DNA from: Streptomyces sp. ST2-7A
GTDB taxonomy: Bacteria; Actinomycetota; Actinomycetes; Streptomycetales; Streptomycetaceae
Assembly: GCF_021390475.1 (NCBI RefSeq)
Contig: NZ_JAJUWS010000004.1
Span: 149,032-213,031, forward strand
Direction: 5' to 3'
Length of the DNA: 64,000 bases
The notes under the pieces were generated by a model. It did not search any database, was not told the DNA's origin, and saw only the letters and a list, made by a program, of their open reading frames with translations. Both the position numbers and the translations under genes were made by a program. Below are positions 36,711-46,538 of this stretch, one piece after another; positions within the stretch are counted from its first letter, which is position 1, and every line of letters starts with the position of its first letter.

Positions 36711-37083
36711 CCATGGCCAGGCCGGCCTCCCGAACCCGCCGATAAGCCTCCGGGTCGATCACCCCGAGCTGGAACCACACCGCACGCGCGCCCACCGCGA
36801 TCGCGTCGTCGGCCACGGCGCCGGCCGCCCCGGAACGGACGAAGACGTCCACCACGTCCACCGGGAACGGCACCTCCCGCAGCGAGGCCCACCCCTTCTC
36901 ACCCAGTACCGTCTCCGCCCGCGGATGCACCGGTACCACCCGCTTGCCCATCCGCTGCAGCAGCGCCGCCACGCCGTGGGCGGCCCGCTCGCGGTTGTTC
37001 GACAACCCCACCACCGCCCAGGTGTCACCCGCGTCCCGCAGGATCGCGCGCACCGTCTCGTCGTCTCCGTACGTCTCGACCAT
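36667..37083 (-). CDS. CoA-binding domain protein (YccU type)
   Basis: A 138-residue Rossmann-like protein. The start ATG 37081-37083 (MVETYGDDETVRAIL) fits the family; a longer ORF upstream would run over the divergent gene's promoter. WAVVGLSNNRERAAHGVAAL, then VVPVHPRAETVLGEKGWASL and AVWFQLGVIDPEAYRRVREA and MDRCPAIEYGR are conserved family segments. It binds CoA or a similar ligand; cellular role is unknown. Confidence 0.9.
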   Translation of the reverse strand: MVETYGDDETVRAILRDAGDTWAVVGLSNNRERAAHGVAALLQRMGKRVVPVHPRAETVLGEKGWASLREVPFPVDVVDVFVRSGAAGAVADDAIAVGARAVWFQLGVIDPEAYRRVREAGLAMVMDRCPAIEYGRMA

Positions 37084-37186
37084 GTCCACGGCAACCACCG
37101 CGTACACGCCCGCATTCCGCGCTGCCCGTGCCACTCCGACAGCCCCACCGCTCCGCCGGCCGGCGCCCGCCCGATACGCTGACCAC

Positions 37187-37798
37187 ATGCCGGACCGCTA
37201 CCTGACCGTGCCCGGTGAGGGCGTCCACGAGGTCGAGATCAACCGGTCCCGCTTCCGCTGCGTGGTGGCCCCCGTCGCCGACGAGACCGCCGCCCGTGCC
37301 CTGATCGCGGACCTGCGTGCCGAGCACCCCACCGCGAGCCACACCTGCCACGCCTACGTGCTGGGCGCGGACGCCGCCGTCCGACGTTGCGACGACGACG
37401 GCGAACCGGCCGGCACCGCCGGCGCCCCCATGCTGCGGATGCTGCTCCACCGCGGGGTTCGCGACACCGCGGCCGTGGTCACCCGCTGGTTCGGCGGCAC
37501 CAAGCTCGGCGCGGGCGGTCTGATCCGCGCCTACGGCGGCGTGGTGGGGGAGACCCTGGACCGGGTGGGCACCGTCGAACGCCGCCGCACCCGCACCCTC
37601 CGGGTCACCGTCGGCCACGACCGCGCCGGACGGTTGGAACACGACCTGCGCGCCGATGGGCTCGCCGTCCTCGACGTCCGGCACGCCTCCCGGGTCACCA
37701 TCGACCTCGCCGTGCCGGAGGCCGAGCTGGAGGAGGTCGGCGCCCGCATCGCCGACGCCACCGCCGGCACCGCCCGCACCGAGACCCTCCCGGGCTGA
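37187..37798 (+). CDS. YigZ/IMPACT family protein
   Basis: A 203-residue two-domain protein. The first domain has EINRSRFRCVVAPVADETAA, ASHTCHAYVLG, and TRWFGGTKLGAGGLIRAYGG, the YigZ/IMPACT signature; the second is the C-terminal ferredoxin-like DUF1949 part. Bacterial members may act on translation or RNA, but function is unsettled. A TACGCT box ends a few bases before ATG 37187 and no ribosome site is seen, so the message may be leaderless. It is divergent from the CoA-binding gene. Confidence 0.92.
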   Translation: MPDRYLTVPGEGVHEVEINRSRFRCVVAPVADETAARALIADLRAEHPTASHTCHAYVLGADAAVRRCDDDGEPAGTAGAPMLRMLLHRGVRDTAAVVTRWFGGTKLGAGGLIRAYGGVVGETLDRVGTVERRRTRTLRVTVGHDRAGRLEHDLRADGLAVLDVRHASRVTIDLAVPEAELEEVGARIADATAGTARTETLPG

Positions 37799-37823
37799 GG
37801 ACGAGGAGGAGCCGGCCCCCTCC

Positions 37824-39168
37824 TCACCCCCCGAAAACCTCCGCCGGATCCCGCCGGGCCAGGTCCGCCAACACGTCCAGGGCCCGCCCCAACACCACGG
37901 GGGAGGGGGACCCCAGGGCCAATCGCACCGCGTCCGGAGCGCGGGATCCGTCGGCCACGAACGCCACCCCCGGCGTGATCGCCACCCCGTGCCGCGCCGC
38001 CGCGGCCACGAAGGTCTCCGCCCGCCACGGCCGGGGCAACTCCCACCAGCACCAGTACGCGGCCGGGTCCCCCCGCAGCGCGAACCCCGCCAGGCGTTCG
38101 CCGGCCAGGGCCCGCCGGGCCGCGGCGTCCCGCCGTTTCGCCCCGGTCACCACCCGCACCCCCTCGTCGGTCATCCACCGGGCCGCCGCCTCCAGCGCGA
38201 AGCGCCCGGGGCCCCAACCCCCGGCGCGCACCGCGGCCCGCAGGGGCCCGGACAGATCTCCGGGCACGGTCGCGAACCCCACGTTCAATCCCGGCGCCAG
38301 CCGTTTGGACAGGCTGTCCACCACCACCGTCCGATCCGGCAGGAGCGCGGCCAGAGGTGGCACGTCCTCGCGGAGGAACCCCCACACCGCGTCCTCGATC
38401 ACCGCGGCACCGGTGACCCGGATCGCCTCCGCCAATCCGGCCCGACGGTCGGCCGGCATCACCGTCCCCAGCGGGTTGTGCAACACCGGCTGCAGGTGCA
38501 CCGCACGCAACGGCGCCGACCGGTGCGCCCTCGTCAGGGCCTCCGGAAGCATCCCCATCGAGTCACCCGCCACCGGCACCACCCGCACCCCCAACCGCCG
38601 GGCCGCCGGCCCCACCAGCGGGTAGGTCACCTCCTCCACCGCCAACCGCCCACCGGGCGGCACCAGAGCGGTGATGGCGGCGGCCGTCGCCTGTCGGGCG
38701 CCGCCCGTGAAGAGCATTCGCCCCGGATCGGGCTCCCAACCCGGCCGACGGGCCAGCCCGGCCGCGGCGACCCGGGCGGCCGGTGTGCCCCGGGGCCCGA
38801 CCGGCCGCATCGCCGTACCCAGGACCTCCGCCCTCAACAGGGGCCCCAGCCCTGCCGCGAGCACCGCCGACTGACCCGGCGCCACCGGATGGTTCAGCTC
38901 CAGATCCACCAACCCCATCCACCGGCTCCCCCGACGCCCCACCGCTCCCGGCCGTCGGGGCCGCCGCCCGCACGAAGGTCCCCCGCCCCACCTCGCCGAC
39001 CGTCAACCCGCGCCGGGCCAACTCCCGGTACGCGCGCGCCGCCGTCGAGACGGCGATCCCCTGCCGTCGCGCCAACACCCGCTGCGGGGGCAGGCGGTCA
39101 CCCGGTCGCAACCGTCCGTCCCCGATACGACGCGCCACCTCGTCCGCGACCCGCCGGTACTCCTCCAC
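37824..39168 (-). pseudogene. MocR-type regulator split by a frameshift in the linker
   Basis: The two halves of one MocR protein lie in different frames. The winged helix starts at GTG 39168 (GGAGGG upstream) with VEEYRRVADEVARRIGDGRL, LPPQRVLARRQGIAVSTAAR and a GRGTFVRA end. The aminotransferase half (from about 38925, LVDLELNHPVAPGQSAVLA, to 37824) has VHLQPVLHNPLGTVM and the PLP lysine in VVDSLSKRLAPG. The switch lies in the Gly/Ser-rich linker, about 38900-38960, where a run of five G (minus strand) could be the site of an indel. Either a real mutation or a sequencing error; as written the full protein cannot be made. Confidence 0.75.
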
Positions 39169-39195
39169 CGCGCCCTCCGCTTCCCGCCTCCGACT

Positions 39196-39228
39196 TTGCA
39201 CCGAGATCAATGTCGAATATTGCACCGA
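39196..39228. promoter_or_regulatory. Direct-repeat operator between the MocR and lysE genes
   Basis: TTGCACCGA occurs at 39196-39204 and again at 39220-39228, 24 bases start to start (about two helical turns), in an AT-richer divergent region. MocR regulators often bind pairs of direct repeats near the divergent promoters. Confidence 0.55.
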
Positions 39229-39334
39229 ACCCGTCACGGCTCCTAACGTCCCCGGTGTCGGGGAACGGGATCCGCGGCACCCCGCCCCGGGCGGGGGGAG
39301 GCCCCACCCGGAGTGGGGGAGAGGAGCGGGCGCC

Positions 39335-40042
39335 GTGTCCGTCACCGGCAGCACCGCGATACCGGATCTCCTGTCGATCGCCGCGCCGTTCGCGATACCG
39401 CGGCCGGGAGCCGTGGTCGGGGTCGTGGGAGTCGCCCTGGTCATGGTGCTGACCCCCGGGCCGAACATGATCCACCTCGTCTCCCGGAGCATCGCGCAGG
39501 GACGCCGGGCCGCGGTGATCTCCCTCGCCGGGGTCGCCGCGGGCTTCGCGCTGTACCTGGTGGCGGCCAACGCCGGCCTGGCGGCCCTCCTCCTCGCCGT
39601 TCCGTGGCTGTACACCGCCATCCGCCTGGCCGGGGTCTGCTACCTGATGTGGTTGGCGTGGACCGCGCTGCGTCCGGACGGGGCTCCCCTCCTCGCCGAC
39701 CGCGGCCTTCCGCCGCACTCCTCCCGACGCCTGTTCACCACCGGCCTGCTGACCAATCTGCTCAACCCGAAGGCCGCCCTGATGTACCTCGCGCTGCTGC
39801 CGCAGTTCGTGGACCCGGCCGCCGGGTCCGTCCTGTTCCAGGGCTACCTGTTGGGCGGTGTCCAGATCCTGGTCAGCGTCGCGGTGAACCTCGTCCTCGT
39901 CCTCGCCGCCGGCACCCTCGCCGGTCTCCTGGCCCGGCGACCGACCGCCCTGCGCATCCAACGTCTCCTGATGGGGACCGCCCTCGCCGGGGTGGCGGTC
40001 GTGCTGGCCCTGGACACCTCCCGCCCCGCCCCGGCCGGGTGA
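39335..40042 (+). CDS. LysE/RhtB family amino-acid exporter
   Basis: A 235-residue membrane protein. GTG 39335 has GAGGAG about 10 bases upstream. LVMVLTPGPNMIHLVSRSIA is the LysE signature, followed by SLAGVAAGFALYLVAANAG and FTTGLLTNLLNPKAALMYLA (NPK motif) and five to six helices. Such proteins export basic or neutral amino acids. The divergent MocR gene probably controlled it; with that gene frameshifted, control may be lost. Confidence 0.92.
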   Translation: MSVTGSTAIPDLLSIAAPFAIPRPGAVVGVVGVALVMVLTPGPNMIHLVSRSIAQGRRAAVISLAGVAAGFALYLVAANAGLAALLLAVPWLYTAIRLAGVCYLMWLAWTALRPDGAPLLADRGLPPHSSRRLFTTGLLTNLLNPKAALMYLALLPQFVDPAAGSVLFQGYLLGGVQILVSVAVNLVLVLAAGTLAGLLARRPTALRIQRLLMGTALAGVAVVLALDTSRPAPAG

Positions 40043-40150
40043 CCCGGACCGGGAACGGACCGCCCGGGCCGGGCCGTCCGAACGGGGAGGCGTGGAGAAC
40101 CCCCGGCCCCGTGACGCCCCGACTGGTACCGTGCCCTCCGGGTCCCGACA

Positions 40151-40170
40151 CCCCGGGTGGGAACCCGGGG
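40151..40170 (+). terminator. GC hairpin after lysE
   Basis: CCCCGGGT-GGGA-ACCCGGGG is an 8-bp perfect stem with a 4-base loop, 108 bases after the lysE stop and 104 bases before sbcD. Confidence 0.55.
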
Positions 40171-40273
40171 AACACCGAACGGGGCCGCCCGGAACCCGCG
40201 GGGACCGGGGAACCGGGGGAACACGCTTCGGAGGGGAGAGGCGGGCGGGGCCCCGATCCCGTCCGGGCACATC

Positions 40274-41464
40274 GTGAGGATCCTGCACACCTCGGACTGG
40301 CACCTGGGTCGCGGCCTGCACCGCACGAGCCTGCTGGAGGCCCAGCGCGCCGTCATGGGCCACCTCGTCGACACGGTCCGCGAGCGCCGGCCCGATGCCC
40401 TGCTGGTCTCCGGCGACGTGTACGACCGCGCGGTGCCGCCCCTGAGCGCCGTTCGTCTCTTCGACGAGACCCTGCACCGTCTCGCCGACCTCGACACCCC
40501 CGTCGTCCTCATCCCCGGAAACCACGACTCGCCGGCCCGCCTCGGCGTCGGCTCCGGCCTGCTCGCCCGGGCCGGGATCCACCTGCGCACCGATCCCGAC
40601 CGCCTGGCCGAACCGGTCCTCCTGCACGACGCACACGGCCCGGTCGCCTGTTACGGCATCCCCTACCTGGAACCCACCCTGGTCCGCGATCGGTTCGGGC
40701 TCACGCGCGGTGGCCACGAGGAGGTGCTCGGCGCGGCCGTGAAACGGATCCGCGCCGACCTCGCCGGGCGCCCCACCGGCACCCGCTCGGTCGTCCTCGT
40801 CCACGCCTTCGTCGCCGGCGGCCAACCCTCCGACAGCGAGCGCGACATCACCGTCGGGGGCGTCGCCGCCGTCCCCGCCTCCCTGTTCGACGGCATCGAC
40901 TACACCGCCCTGGGCCACCTCCACGGCGCCCGGGCCCTCACCGACCGGGTCCGCTACAGCGGCTCCCCCCTGGCCTATTCCTTCTCCGAGGCCGACCACC
41001 GCAAGATCATGTGGTGGGTGGAACTCGGCCCCACCGGCGACATCACCGCGGAGGCCGTCGAACACCCCGTGCCACACCGTCTGCTGCGGGTGCGCGGAAC
41101 CCTGGACGAACTGCTCGCAGCCCCCGTCCCGGAGGGCGCCGCCGAGGCCCTCGTCGAGGTCACCCTCACGGACTCCTCCCGCCCCGACGACCCCATGTCC
41201 CGCCTGACCGGACGGTTCCCCCACCTGCTCAGCCTCCGGCACGAACCCGAAACCCCACCGGAGAGCGCCCCCGTCCGCTACGCCGAGCGGCTGCGCGGTC
41301 GTGACGACCGGCGCGTCGCGGAGGACTTCGTCGCCCACGTCCGGCACGGTCGGGGACCCGATGCCGCCGAACGAGCCCTCCTGCTCGAGGCACTGGAGAT
41401 CGGACGCGCCGTCGACACCGACCGCGACAGTTCCCGGCAGAGCGGGACGGCCACCGGACGATGA
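40274..41464 (+). CDS. sbcD: Exonuclease SbcCD nuclease subunit SbcD
   Basis: A 396-residue metallophosphatase-fold nuclease. GTG 40274 starts MRILHTSDWHLGRGLHRTSL, the exact family beginning, though the ribosome site is poor. ALLVSGDVYDRAVPP, VLIPGNHDSPARL and YTALGHLHGARAL carry the metal ligands. With SbcC it cuts DNA hairpins and ends during repair. It overlaps sbcC by four bases (ATGA). Confidence 0.96.
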   Translation: MRILHTSDWHLGRGLHRTSLLEAQRAVMGHLVDTVRERRPDALLVSGDVYDRAVPPLSAVRLFDETLHRLADLDTPVVLIPGNHDSPARLGVGSGLLARAGIHLRTDPDRLAEPVLLHDAHGPVACYGIPYLEPTLVRDRFGLTRGGHEEVLGAAVKRIRADLAGRPTGTRSVVLVHAFVAGGQPSDSERDITVGGVAAVPASLFDGIDYTALGHLHGARALTDRVRYSGSPLAYSFSEADHRKIMWWVELGPTGDITAEAVEHPVPHRLLRVRGTLDELLAAPVPEGAAEALVEVTLTDSSRPDDPMSRLTGRFPHLLSLRHEPETPPESAPVRYAERLRGRDDRRVAEDFVAHVRHGRGPDAAERALLLEALEIGRAVDTDRDSSRQSGTATGR

Positions 41465-44400
41465 GACTCCATCACCTCACCCTCACCGCCTTCGGTCCGT
41501 TCGCCGGCACCGAACACGTCGACTTCGAACGGCTGGCCGCCGACGGACTGTTCCTCCTCCACGGCCCCACCGGCGCCGGTAAGACCTCCGTCCTGGACGC
41601 CGTCTGCTACGCCCTCTACGGGTCGGTGCCCGGGGCCCGACAGCACGCCCTGCCCGCCCTGCGCAGCGACCACGCCGACCCCGCGGTGCCCACCGAGGTC
41701 GTGCTGGACCTCACCGTCGGCGACCGACGACTGGAGATCACCCGCCGCCCCGAACAGGAACGCCCCAAACGCCGGGGCACCGGCACCACCCGTGACAAGG
41801 CCCTGTCGCTGTTGCGCGAACGCGACCCCCGGACCGGCCGATGGGAGGCCCTCAGCCGCTCCCACCAGGAGATCGGACTCGAGGTCGGCCGACTGACCGG
41901 CATGAGCCGCGAACAGTTCTGCCAGGTCGTCATGTTGCCCCAGGGCGACTTCGCGCGTTTCCTGCGTGCCGGCGCCGAGGAACGCGCCCACCTGCTGGGC
42001 CGCCTCTTCGACACCGGGCGCTTCGCGGCGGCCGAACGCCGGCTCGCCGATCGCCGCGCAGAGGCACGCGAACGCCTGCGTGCCGGCGACGAGCGACTGG
42101 TGTCACTGGCCCACCGCGTCGACCAGGCCGCGGGCCCGTGCCCCGACCTCGCCGCCGACACCTCCCCACTGCCCACCGCCGACGACCCGCACTGTGCCGA
42201 CGCGGTCCTCGCCCGGGCAGCCGTCGCCCGCACCGGCGCCCGCGAACGCCGTGAACTCGCCGATCTGCGACTGGCCGCCGCCGAAGCGGCGGCGACCGGG
42301 GCCGCAGACCGCCACGCCCGGGCCGTCCGGCTCGCCGAAACCCGCGTCCGCCGGGCCGCCGCCCTGCGCGAGGACCGCGAACTGACCGCGGCCCGGCCCG
42401 GCGTCGAGGACGACCGCGAACGACTGGAACGGGCCGCGGCCGCCGCGACGGTCCTGCCCGCCCTGCAGGTGTGCGCCGACGCGAGGACCGGTCACGAGGC
42501 GGCCCTCGAGGCGGAGGAGGCGGCCCGTCGGCGGCTCCCCACCGAGCTGCGCGAGGCCGGCGAGGAACACCTCACCTCCCGTGAGCACGCGCTGCGGGAG
42601 GAGATCGGCCGCCTGGCCGCCGCCCGCGAGGCGGCGGAGGAGGCCGCCGCCCTCGACCGCGACCTCGCGACCCTCGACGGGGAGGAGGCCGCCGCCCTCC
42701 GTGACTCCGGGGAGCTCGGCACCGCGCTGGACCGCCTGCGCCGCGACCGGGGGGAACCCGCCGCCGAGGCCACCGAACTCGCCCCCCTCGCCGCCCGCCT
42801 GCCCGAGATCACCGCACTCCTCCCGGCCGCCCGCACGCGCCGGGACGCGGCCGACCGCCGCGACCGCCTCGACGCCCTGCTGCTCGAGGCGGAAACCGCC
42901 CGTCTGGCCGCCGACCGCGAAGCCGGGGAGGCCCGGACCCGATGGCTGGACATTCGCGAACGCCGCCTCGACGGCCTCGCCGCCGAACTCGCCGGCGCCC
43001 TGCGCACCGGCACCCCCTGCGCCGTCTGCGGATCCCCCGACCATCCCCGACCGGCCCGCCCCCTCCCCGACGCACCCGACGCGATGGCCGAGAAGCAGGC
43101 CCAACGAGCGCACGAGACGGCCCTGGGGACCCGGGAGGAGGCCGCCCGTCGCCTCGCCGAACTGCGAACCGATCGCGCAGCCGCCGACCGCGCCGCGGAC
43201 GGAGAACCCACGGTGGAGGCCGGCGCCCGGCTCGACCGGCTGGAGGAGGACCTGGCGGCGGCCCGGCGGGCGGCGGAGCGCCTGCGCCGGCTGGAGGTTC
43301 GACTGGAGGAGGTCGACCGGACGGAGGCCGACCTCGTCGAACGGCTCCGGGACCTGGACCGTCGTCGGGCCGCCCGGTCCTCCCGCCGGGCCGCGCTCGC
43401 CGAACGTCTGGAGCGCCTGCGCGCCGCGGAGGAGCCCGCGGCCCGTGCCGACGACGACCGCTCCCGGCCCCCCGGGGACCTCGATGCCCGTGCCGCGTCG
43501 CTGACCACCCGGGCGGAAGCCCTCGCCGGGGCCGCCCTGGCGGCCCGGGCGACCCGCGACACCGCCGACCGCCTCAAGAGCACCGACGACCGACTCACCG
43601 AGGCGGTCTGGCGAGCCGGTTTCCCCCGCGCGGACGCGGCCGAGGCCGCCGCGCTCGCCCCCGACGTCCGCGCCGACCTGCGTCGGCGGATCGAGGAGTA
43701 CGACCGGCGTCGCGCCGCCGTCGACGCGCTCCTGTCCGACCCCGCTCTCCGTCCCCCCACCGAGCAGCCGATCGACACCCCCGCCGACGCCCCCGACCCC
43801 GGAGCCACCGGGGCGGAGCTGCGCGCGAGCGAGCTGCGGCTGCGTGCCGCCGCGGCGGTGGCGGACACCGCGCGCCGCCGGGTCGCCGACCTCGAGGCCC
43901 TCTCCCGCGCGGTGGCGACCGGTGTCCGGGAACTGGGACCCCGCCGCGAGGAGAGCCGGCGGCTGACCCTGCTGGCCGGACTCACCGCCGGCACGGCGGG
44001 GGAGAACGCGTACCGGATGCGGTTGGAGACCTACGTGCTCGCCGCCCGTCTGGAACGGGTCGCCGGTGTGGCCGGCGCCCGCCTGGACCGGATGACCGCC
44101 GGACGGTACCTGTTGGAGCACACCGACACCCGCAGCGGCCGGGGACGCAGCGGCCTGGGTCTGCACGTGGTGGACGGCTGGACCGGGCGACACCGCGACA
44201 CCGCGACCCTCTCGGGCGGCGAGTCCTTCCTGGTCTCCCTCTCGCTCGCCCTCGGTCTGGCCGACGTGGTCGCCGAGGAGGCGGGTGGAGTACGCCTGGA
44301 CACCCTCTTCGTCGACGAGGGTTTCGGCACCCTCGACGAGCAGTCCCTGGACGACGTGCTCGACGTACTGGACTCGCTGCGCGAACGCAACCGCAGCGTC

Positions 44401-44511
44401 GGCATCGTCAGCCACGTCGCCGAACTGCGCTCCCGGGTCCCGGTCCAACTGGAGATCACCAAGGGGCGGCGCGGATCCGGCCTGCGGCTGCGCGGCCCCG
44501 ACCCCCTGTGA
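41461..44511 (+). CDS. sbcC: Exonuclease SbcCD ATPase subunit SbcC
   Basis: A 1016-residue SMC-like ATPase. FLLHGPTGAGKTSVLDAVCY is the Walker A, two very Arg/Ala/Glu-rich coiled-coil arms flank the zinc hook CAVCGSPDHP (C520 and C523; most homologues read CPVCG), and the C-terminus has LSGGESFLVSLSLALGLADV (signature) and LFVDEGFGTLD (Walker B). It drives SbcD on DNA ends. Length is normal. Confidence 0.96.
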   Translation: MRLHHLTLTAFGPFAGTEHVDFERLAADGLFLLHGPTGAGKTSVLDAVCYALYGSVPGARQHALPALRSDHADPAVPTEVVLDLTVGDRRLEITRRPEQERPKRRGTGTTRDKALSLLRERDPRTGRWEALSRSHQEIGLEVGRLTGMSREQFCQVVMLPQGDFARFLRAGAEERAHLLGRLFDTGRFAAAERRLADRRAEARERLRAGDERLVSLAHRVDQAAGPCPDLAADTSPLPTADDPHCADAVLARAAVARTGARERRELADLRLAAAEAAATGAADRHARAVRLAETRVRRAAALREDRELTAARPGVEDDRERLERAAAAATVLPALQVCADARTGHEAALEAEEAARRRLPTELREAGEEHLTSREHALREEIGRLAAAREAAEEAAALDRDLATLDGEEAAALRDSGELGTALDRLRRDRGEPAAEATELAPLAARLPEITALLPAARTRRDAADRRDRLDALLLEAETARLAADREAGEARTRWLDIRERRLDGLAAELAGALRTGTPCAVCGSPDHPRPARPLPDAPDAMAEKQAQRAHETALGTREEAARRLAELRTDRAAADRAADGEPTVEAGARLDRLEEDLAAARRAAERLRRLEVRLEEVDRTEADLVERLRDLDRRRAARSSRRAALAERLERLRAAEEPAARADDDRSRPPGDLDARAASLTTRAEALAGAALAARATRDTADRLKSTDDRLTEAVWRAGFPRADAAEAAALAPDVRADLRRRIEEYDRRRAAVDALLSDPALRPPTEQPIDTPADAPDPGATGAELRASELRLRAAAAVADTARRRVADLEALSRAVATGVRELGPRREESRRLTLLAGLTAGTAGENAYRMRLETYVLAARLERVAGVAGARLDRMTAGRYLLEHTDTRSGRGRSGLGLHVVDGWTGRHRDTATLSGGESFLVSLSLALGLADVVAEEAGGVRLDTLFVDEGFGTLDEQSLDDVLDVLDSLRERNRSVGIVSHVAELRSRVPVQLEITKGRRGSGLRLRGPDPL

Positions 44512-44530
44512 CCCGACTCCCCGCGCCCCG

Positions 44531-44608
44531 CGGCCTGTCCCGATCCCCGCGCCCCGCGGCCTGTCCCGATCCCCGTGACACGCGGCCTGTCCCGATCCCC
44601 GTGACACG
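44531..44608. repeat. Three 26-base tandem repeats
   Basis: Units start at 44531, 44557 and 44583, each beginning CGGCCTGTCCCGATCCCCG and ending in CGCCCCG or TGACACG. A partial unit precedes them. They lie right after sbcC in the convergent gap to the DUF885 gene. Confidence 0.85.
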
Positions 44609-44671
44609 CGACGGGGCGACCCGGACCTGTCGACGGCGGGGAAACGCGAGCCGGGCCCCGGGAAACGACCG

Positions 44672-44712
44672 CGGTCCCCGGCCCACCCGCGGAGCGGACG
44701 GACCGGGGACCG
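44672..44712. terminator. Terminator-like hairpin between sbcC and the DUF885 gene
   Basis: CGGTCCCCGG (44672-44681) pairs perfectly with CCGGGGACCG (44703-44712), loop 21 bases. Confidence 0.6.
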
Positions 44713-44758
44713 TCGGGCACGGCGTCGGCGGGTCACGCCGGACGCGCGGCCCCACGCC

Positions 44759-46447
44759 TCACAGCGCGGACAACTCCTCCACCAGGTCGTCGAGGCCCAG
44801 CGAGCCCAGCGACAGCGCCGCCATGTGCCAGGCCTTCGCGTCGAAGGCCTCCCCGTGCGCCGCCCGGGCCGCCTCCCGGCCCCGCAGCCAGGCCCGCTCG
44901 CCCAGCTTGTAGCCGATGGCCTGACCCGGCATCCCCAGGTACCGCACCAGCTCGCTGTCGACGAACTCCGCCGAGCGGCTGCTGTGGGTCCCGAAGAACT
45001 CCCGTGCCAGTTCCGGCGTCCACCGCTCGCCCGGGTGGAAGCCGGAGTCCGCCGGGATCTCCAGCTCCAGGTGCATGCCGATGTCGATGATCACCCGTAC
45101 CGCACGCATCATCTGACAGTCCAGGTACCCCAGCCGACGCTGCGGGTCGGTCAGGAAACCGAGCTCGTCCATCAGCCGCTCGGCGTACAGCGCCCACCCC
45201 TCGGCGTTGGCGCTCACCATTCCCAGTGTCGTCTGGTAGCGGGAGAGCCGGTCGGCCACGTACACCCACTGCGCCAGCTGCAGGTGGTGGCCGGGCACCC
45301 CCTCGTGGTACCAGGTGGAGACCAGGTCGTAGATCGGGAACCGGGTCCCGCCCATCGTCGGCAGCCAGGTGCGGCCCGGTCGGGAGAAGTCCAGCGAGGG
45401 ACCGGTGTAGTACGGCGCGGCGGCACTGCCGGGCGGCGCGATCATCGACTCCACCCGCCGGACCTCCGGCGCCAGATCGAAGTGGGTGCCGTCCAGCGCC
45501 CCGATCGCCTCGTCCATCAGCTTCTGCAGCCAGGCGCGCACCTCATCGACGCCCTCGACCGCGTCGCCGTGCGTGTCCAGGTGCCGCAGCGCCTCCCAGG
45601 GGCCGGCACCCGGCAGGATGCGCTCGGCCTCCCGCCGCATCTCCCCCAACAGCCGGTGGTACTCGGCCCAGCCGTACGCGTACGCCTCGTCCAGGTCGGG
45701 GTCGGTGCCGTTCCACTGTCGTACCCACCGGGCGTAGCGATCCCGACCCACCGCGTCGGGGACCCCGGCCGCGCGCGGCGCGTAGGTGTCCCGCAGCCAG
45801 TCGCGCAGGGCGGCCACCGCCGCGCCGGCCGCTGCCGCGCCCTCGTCCAGGTCGGCGCGCAGGGAGTCCGGTCCCTTGGCGACGAGGTCGGCGAACCAAC
45901 CCCCGTCCGAGCCCTCGCCCACCCACTCGCCGAACTGTTCCACCACGGTCAGCACCTGCCGCTCCGCGGCGACCAGCTCCCGCTCCAGACCGGTCGCCAG
46001 CGTCCTCCGGTATCCCTCCAGGGCCGCCGGCACCGCCGCCAGCCGGCGGGCCACCGCCGTCCAGTCCTCCTCGGACTCCAGCGGCATCAGGGTGAACGCC
46101 TGTCGGACCTCGTGCACGGGGGAGAAGAGGTTGCTGATCTCCCGCAACCGTTCACCGGCGTCGTGGATCGCCAGATCGGCGGTCAGCCGCTCGCGCAGCA
46201 GCCGCGCGCAGCGCCGCTCGGTGTCCTCCTCGGCTCCGGGAAGCGTCTCGGCCGTGTCCAGCCGGCGCAACGTCTCGCGGTTGAGTTCGGCCACCGCCTC
46301 CAGGCCGGTGGGGGAGAGGTCGGGCAGCCGGTCGGCCGTCCCCGGGATGCCGAGGTAGGTGCCGATCAGGGGATTCAGGTCGACCAACGCGTCGAGGTGG
46401 ACGTCGGCCAGTCGGCGGGGCAGCAGGTCATGCGTGGTATCGGACAT
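44759..46447 (-). CDS. DUF885 family protein (putative metallo-carboxypeptidase)
   Basis: A 562-residue protein. ATG 46445-46447 has AGGATGGGG upstream. The metal-site motif is STWYHEGVPGHHLQLAQWVY (HExxPGHH), followed by SANAEGWALYAERLMDELGF and LGMPGQAIGYKLGERAWLRG. The fold is related to zinc peptidases of the HExxH type, probably cytoplasmic here because no signal peptide is seen. Substrate unknown. The Lrp gene lies 91 bases upstream on the same strand, so they may be co-transcribed. Confidence 0.9.
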   Translation of the reverse strand: MSDTTHDLLPRRLADVHLDALVDLNPLIGTYLGIPGTADRLPDLSPTGLEAVAELNRETLRRLDTAETLPGAEEDTERRCARLLRERLTADLAIHDAGERLREISNLFSPVHEVRQAFTLMPLESEEDWTAVARRLAAVPAALEGYRRTLATGLERELVAAERQVLTVVEQFGEWVGEGSDGGWFADLVAKGPDSLRADLDEGAAAAGAAVAALRDWLRDTYAPRAAGVPDAVGRDRYARWVRQWNGTDPDLDEAYAYGWAEYHRLLGEMRREAERILPGAGPWEALRHLDTHGDAVEGVDEVRAWLQKLMDEAIGALDGTHFDLAPEVRRVESMIAPPGSAAAPYYTGPSLDFSRPGRTWLPTMGGTRFPIYDLVSTWYHEGVPGHHLQLAQWVYVADRLSRYQTTLGMVSANAEGWALYAERLMDELGFLTDPQRRLGYLDCQMMRAVRVIIDIGMHLELEIPADSGFHPGERWTPELAREFFGTHSSRSAEFVDSELVRYLGMPGQAIGYKLGERAWLRGREAARAAHGEAFDAKAWHMAALSLGSLGLDDLVEELSAL

Positions 46448-46538
46448 GGCCCCATCCTGGTACGTCGGGAGCCGATTCGTCATCACCGAACGACACGAGA
46501 ACCCTGTCGTGATCCTTTCGGAAGCCGTTCGTCCCGTC

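Noticed and set aside
42103..44736. 877-codon open frame antisense to sbcC
   Set aside because: No family pattern, no ribosome site, and sbcC on the other strand is certain.
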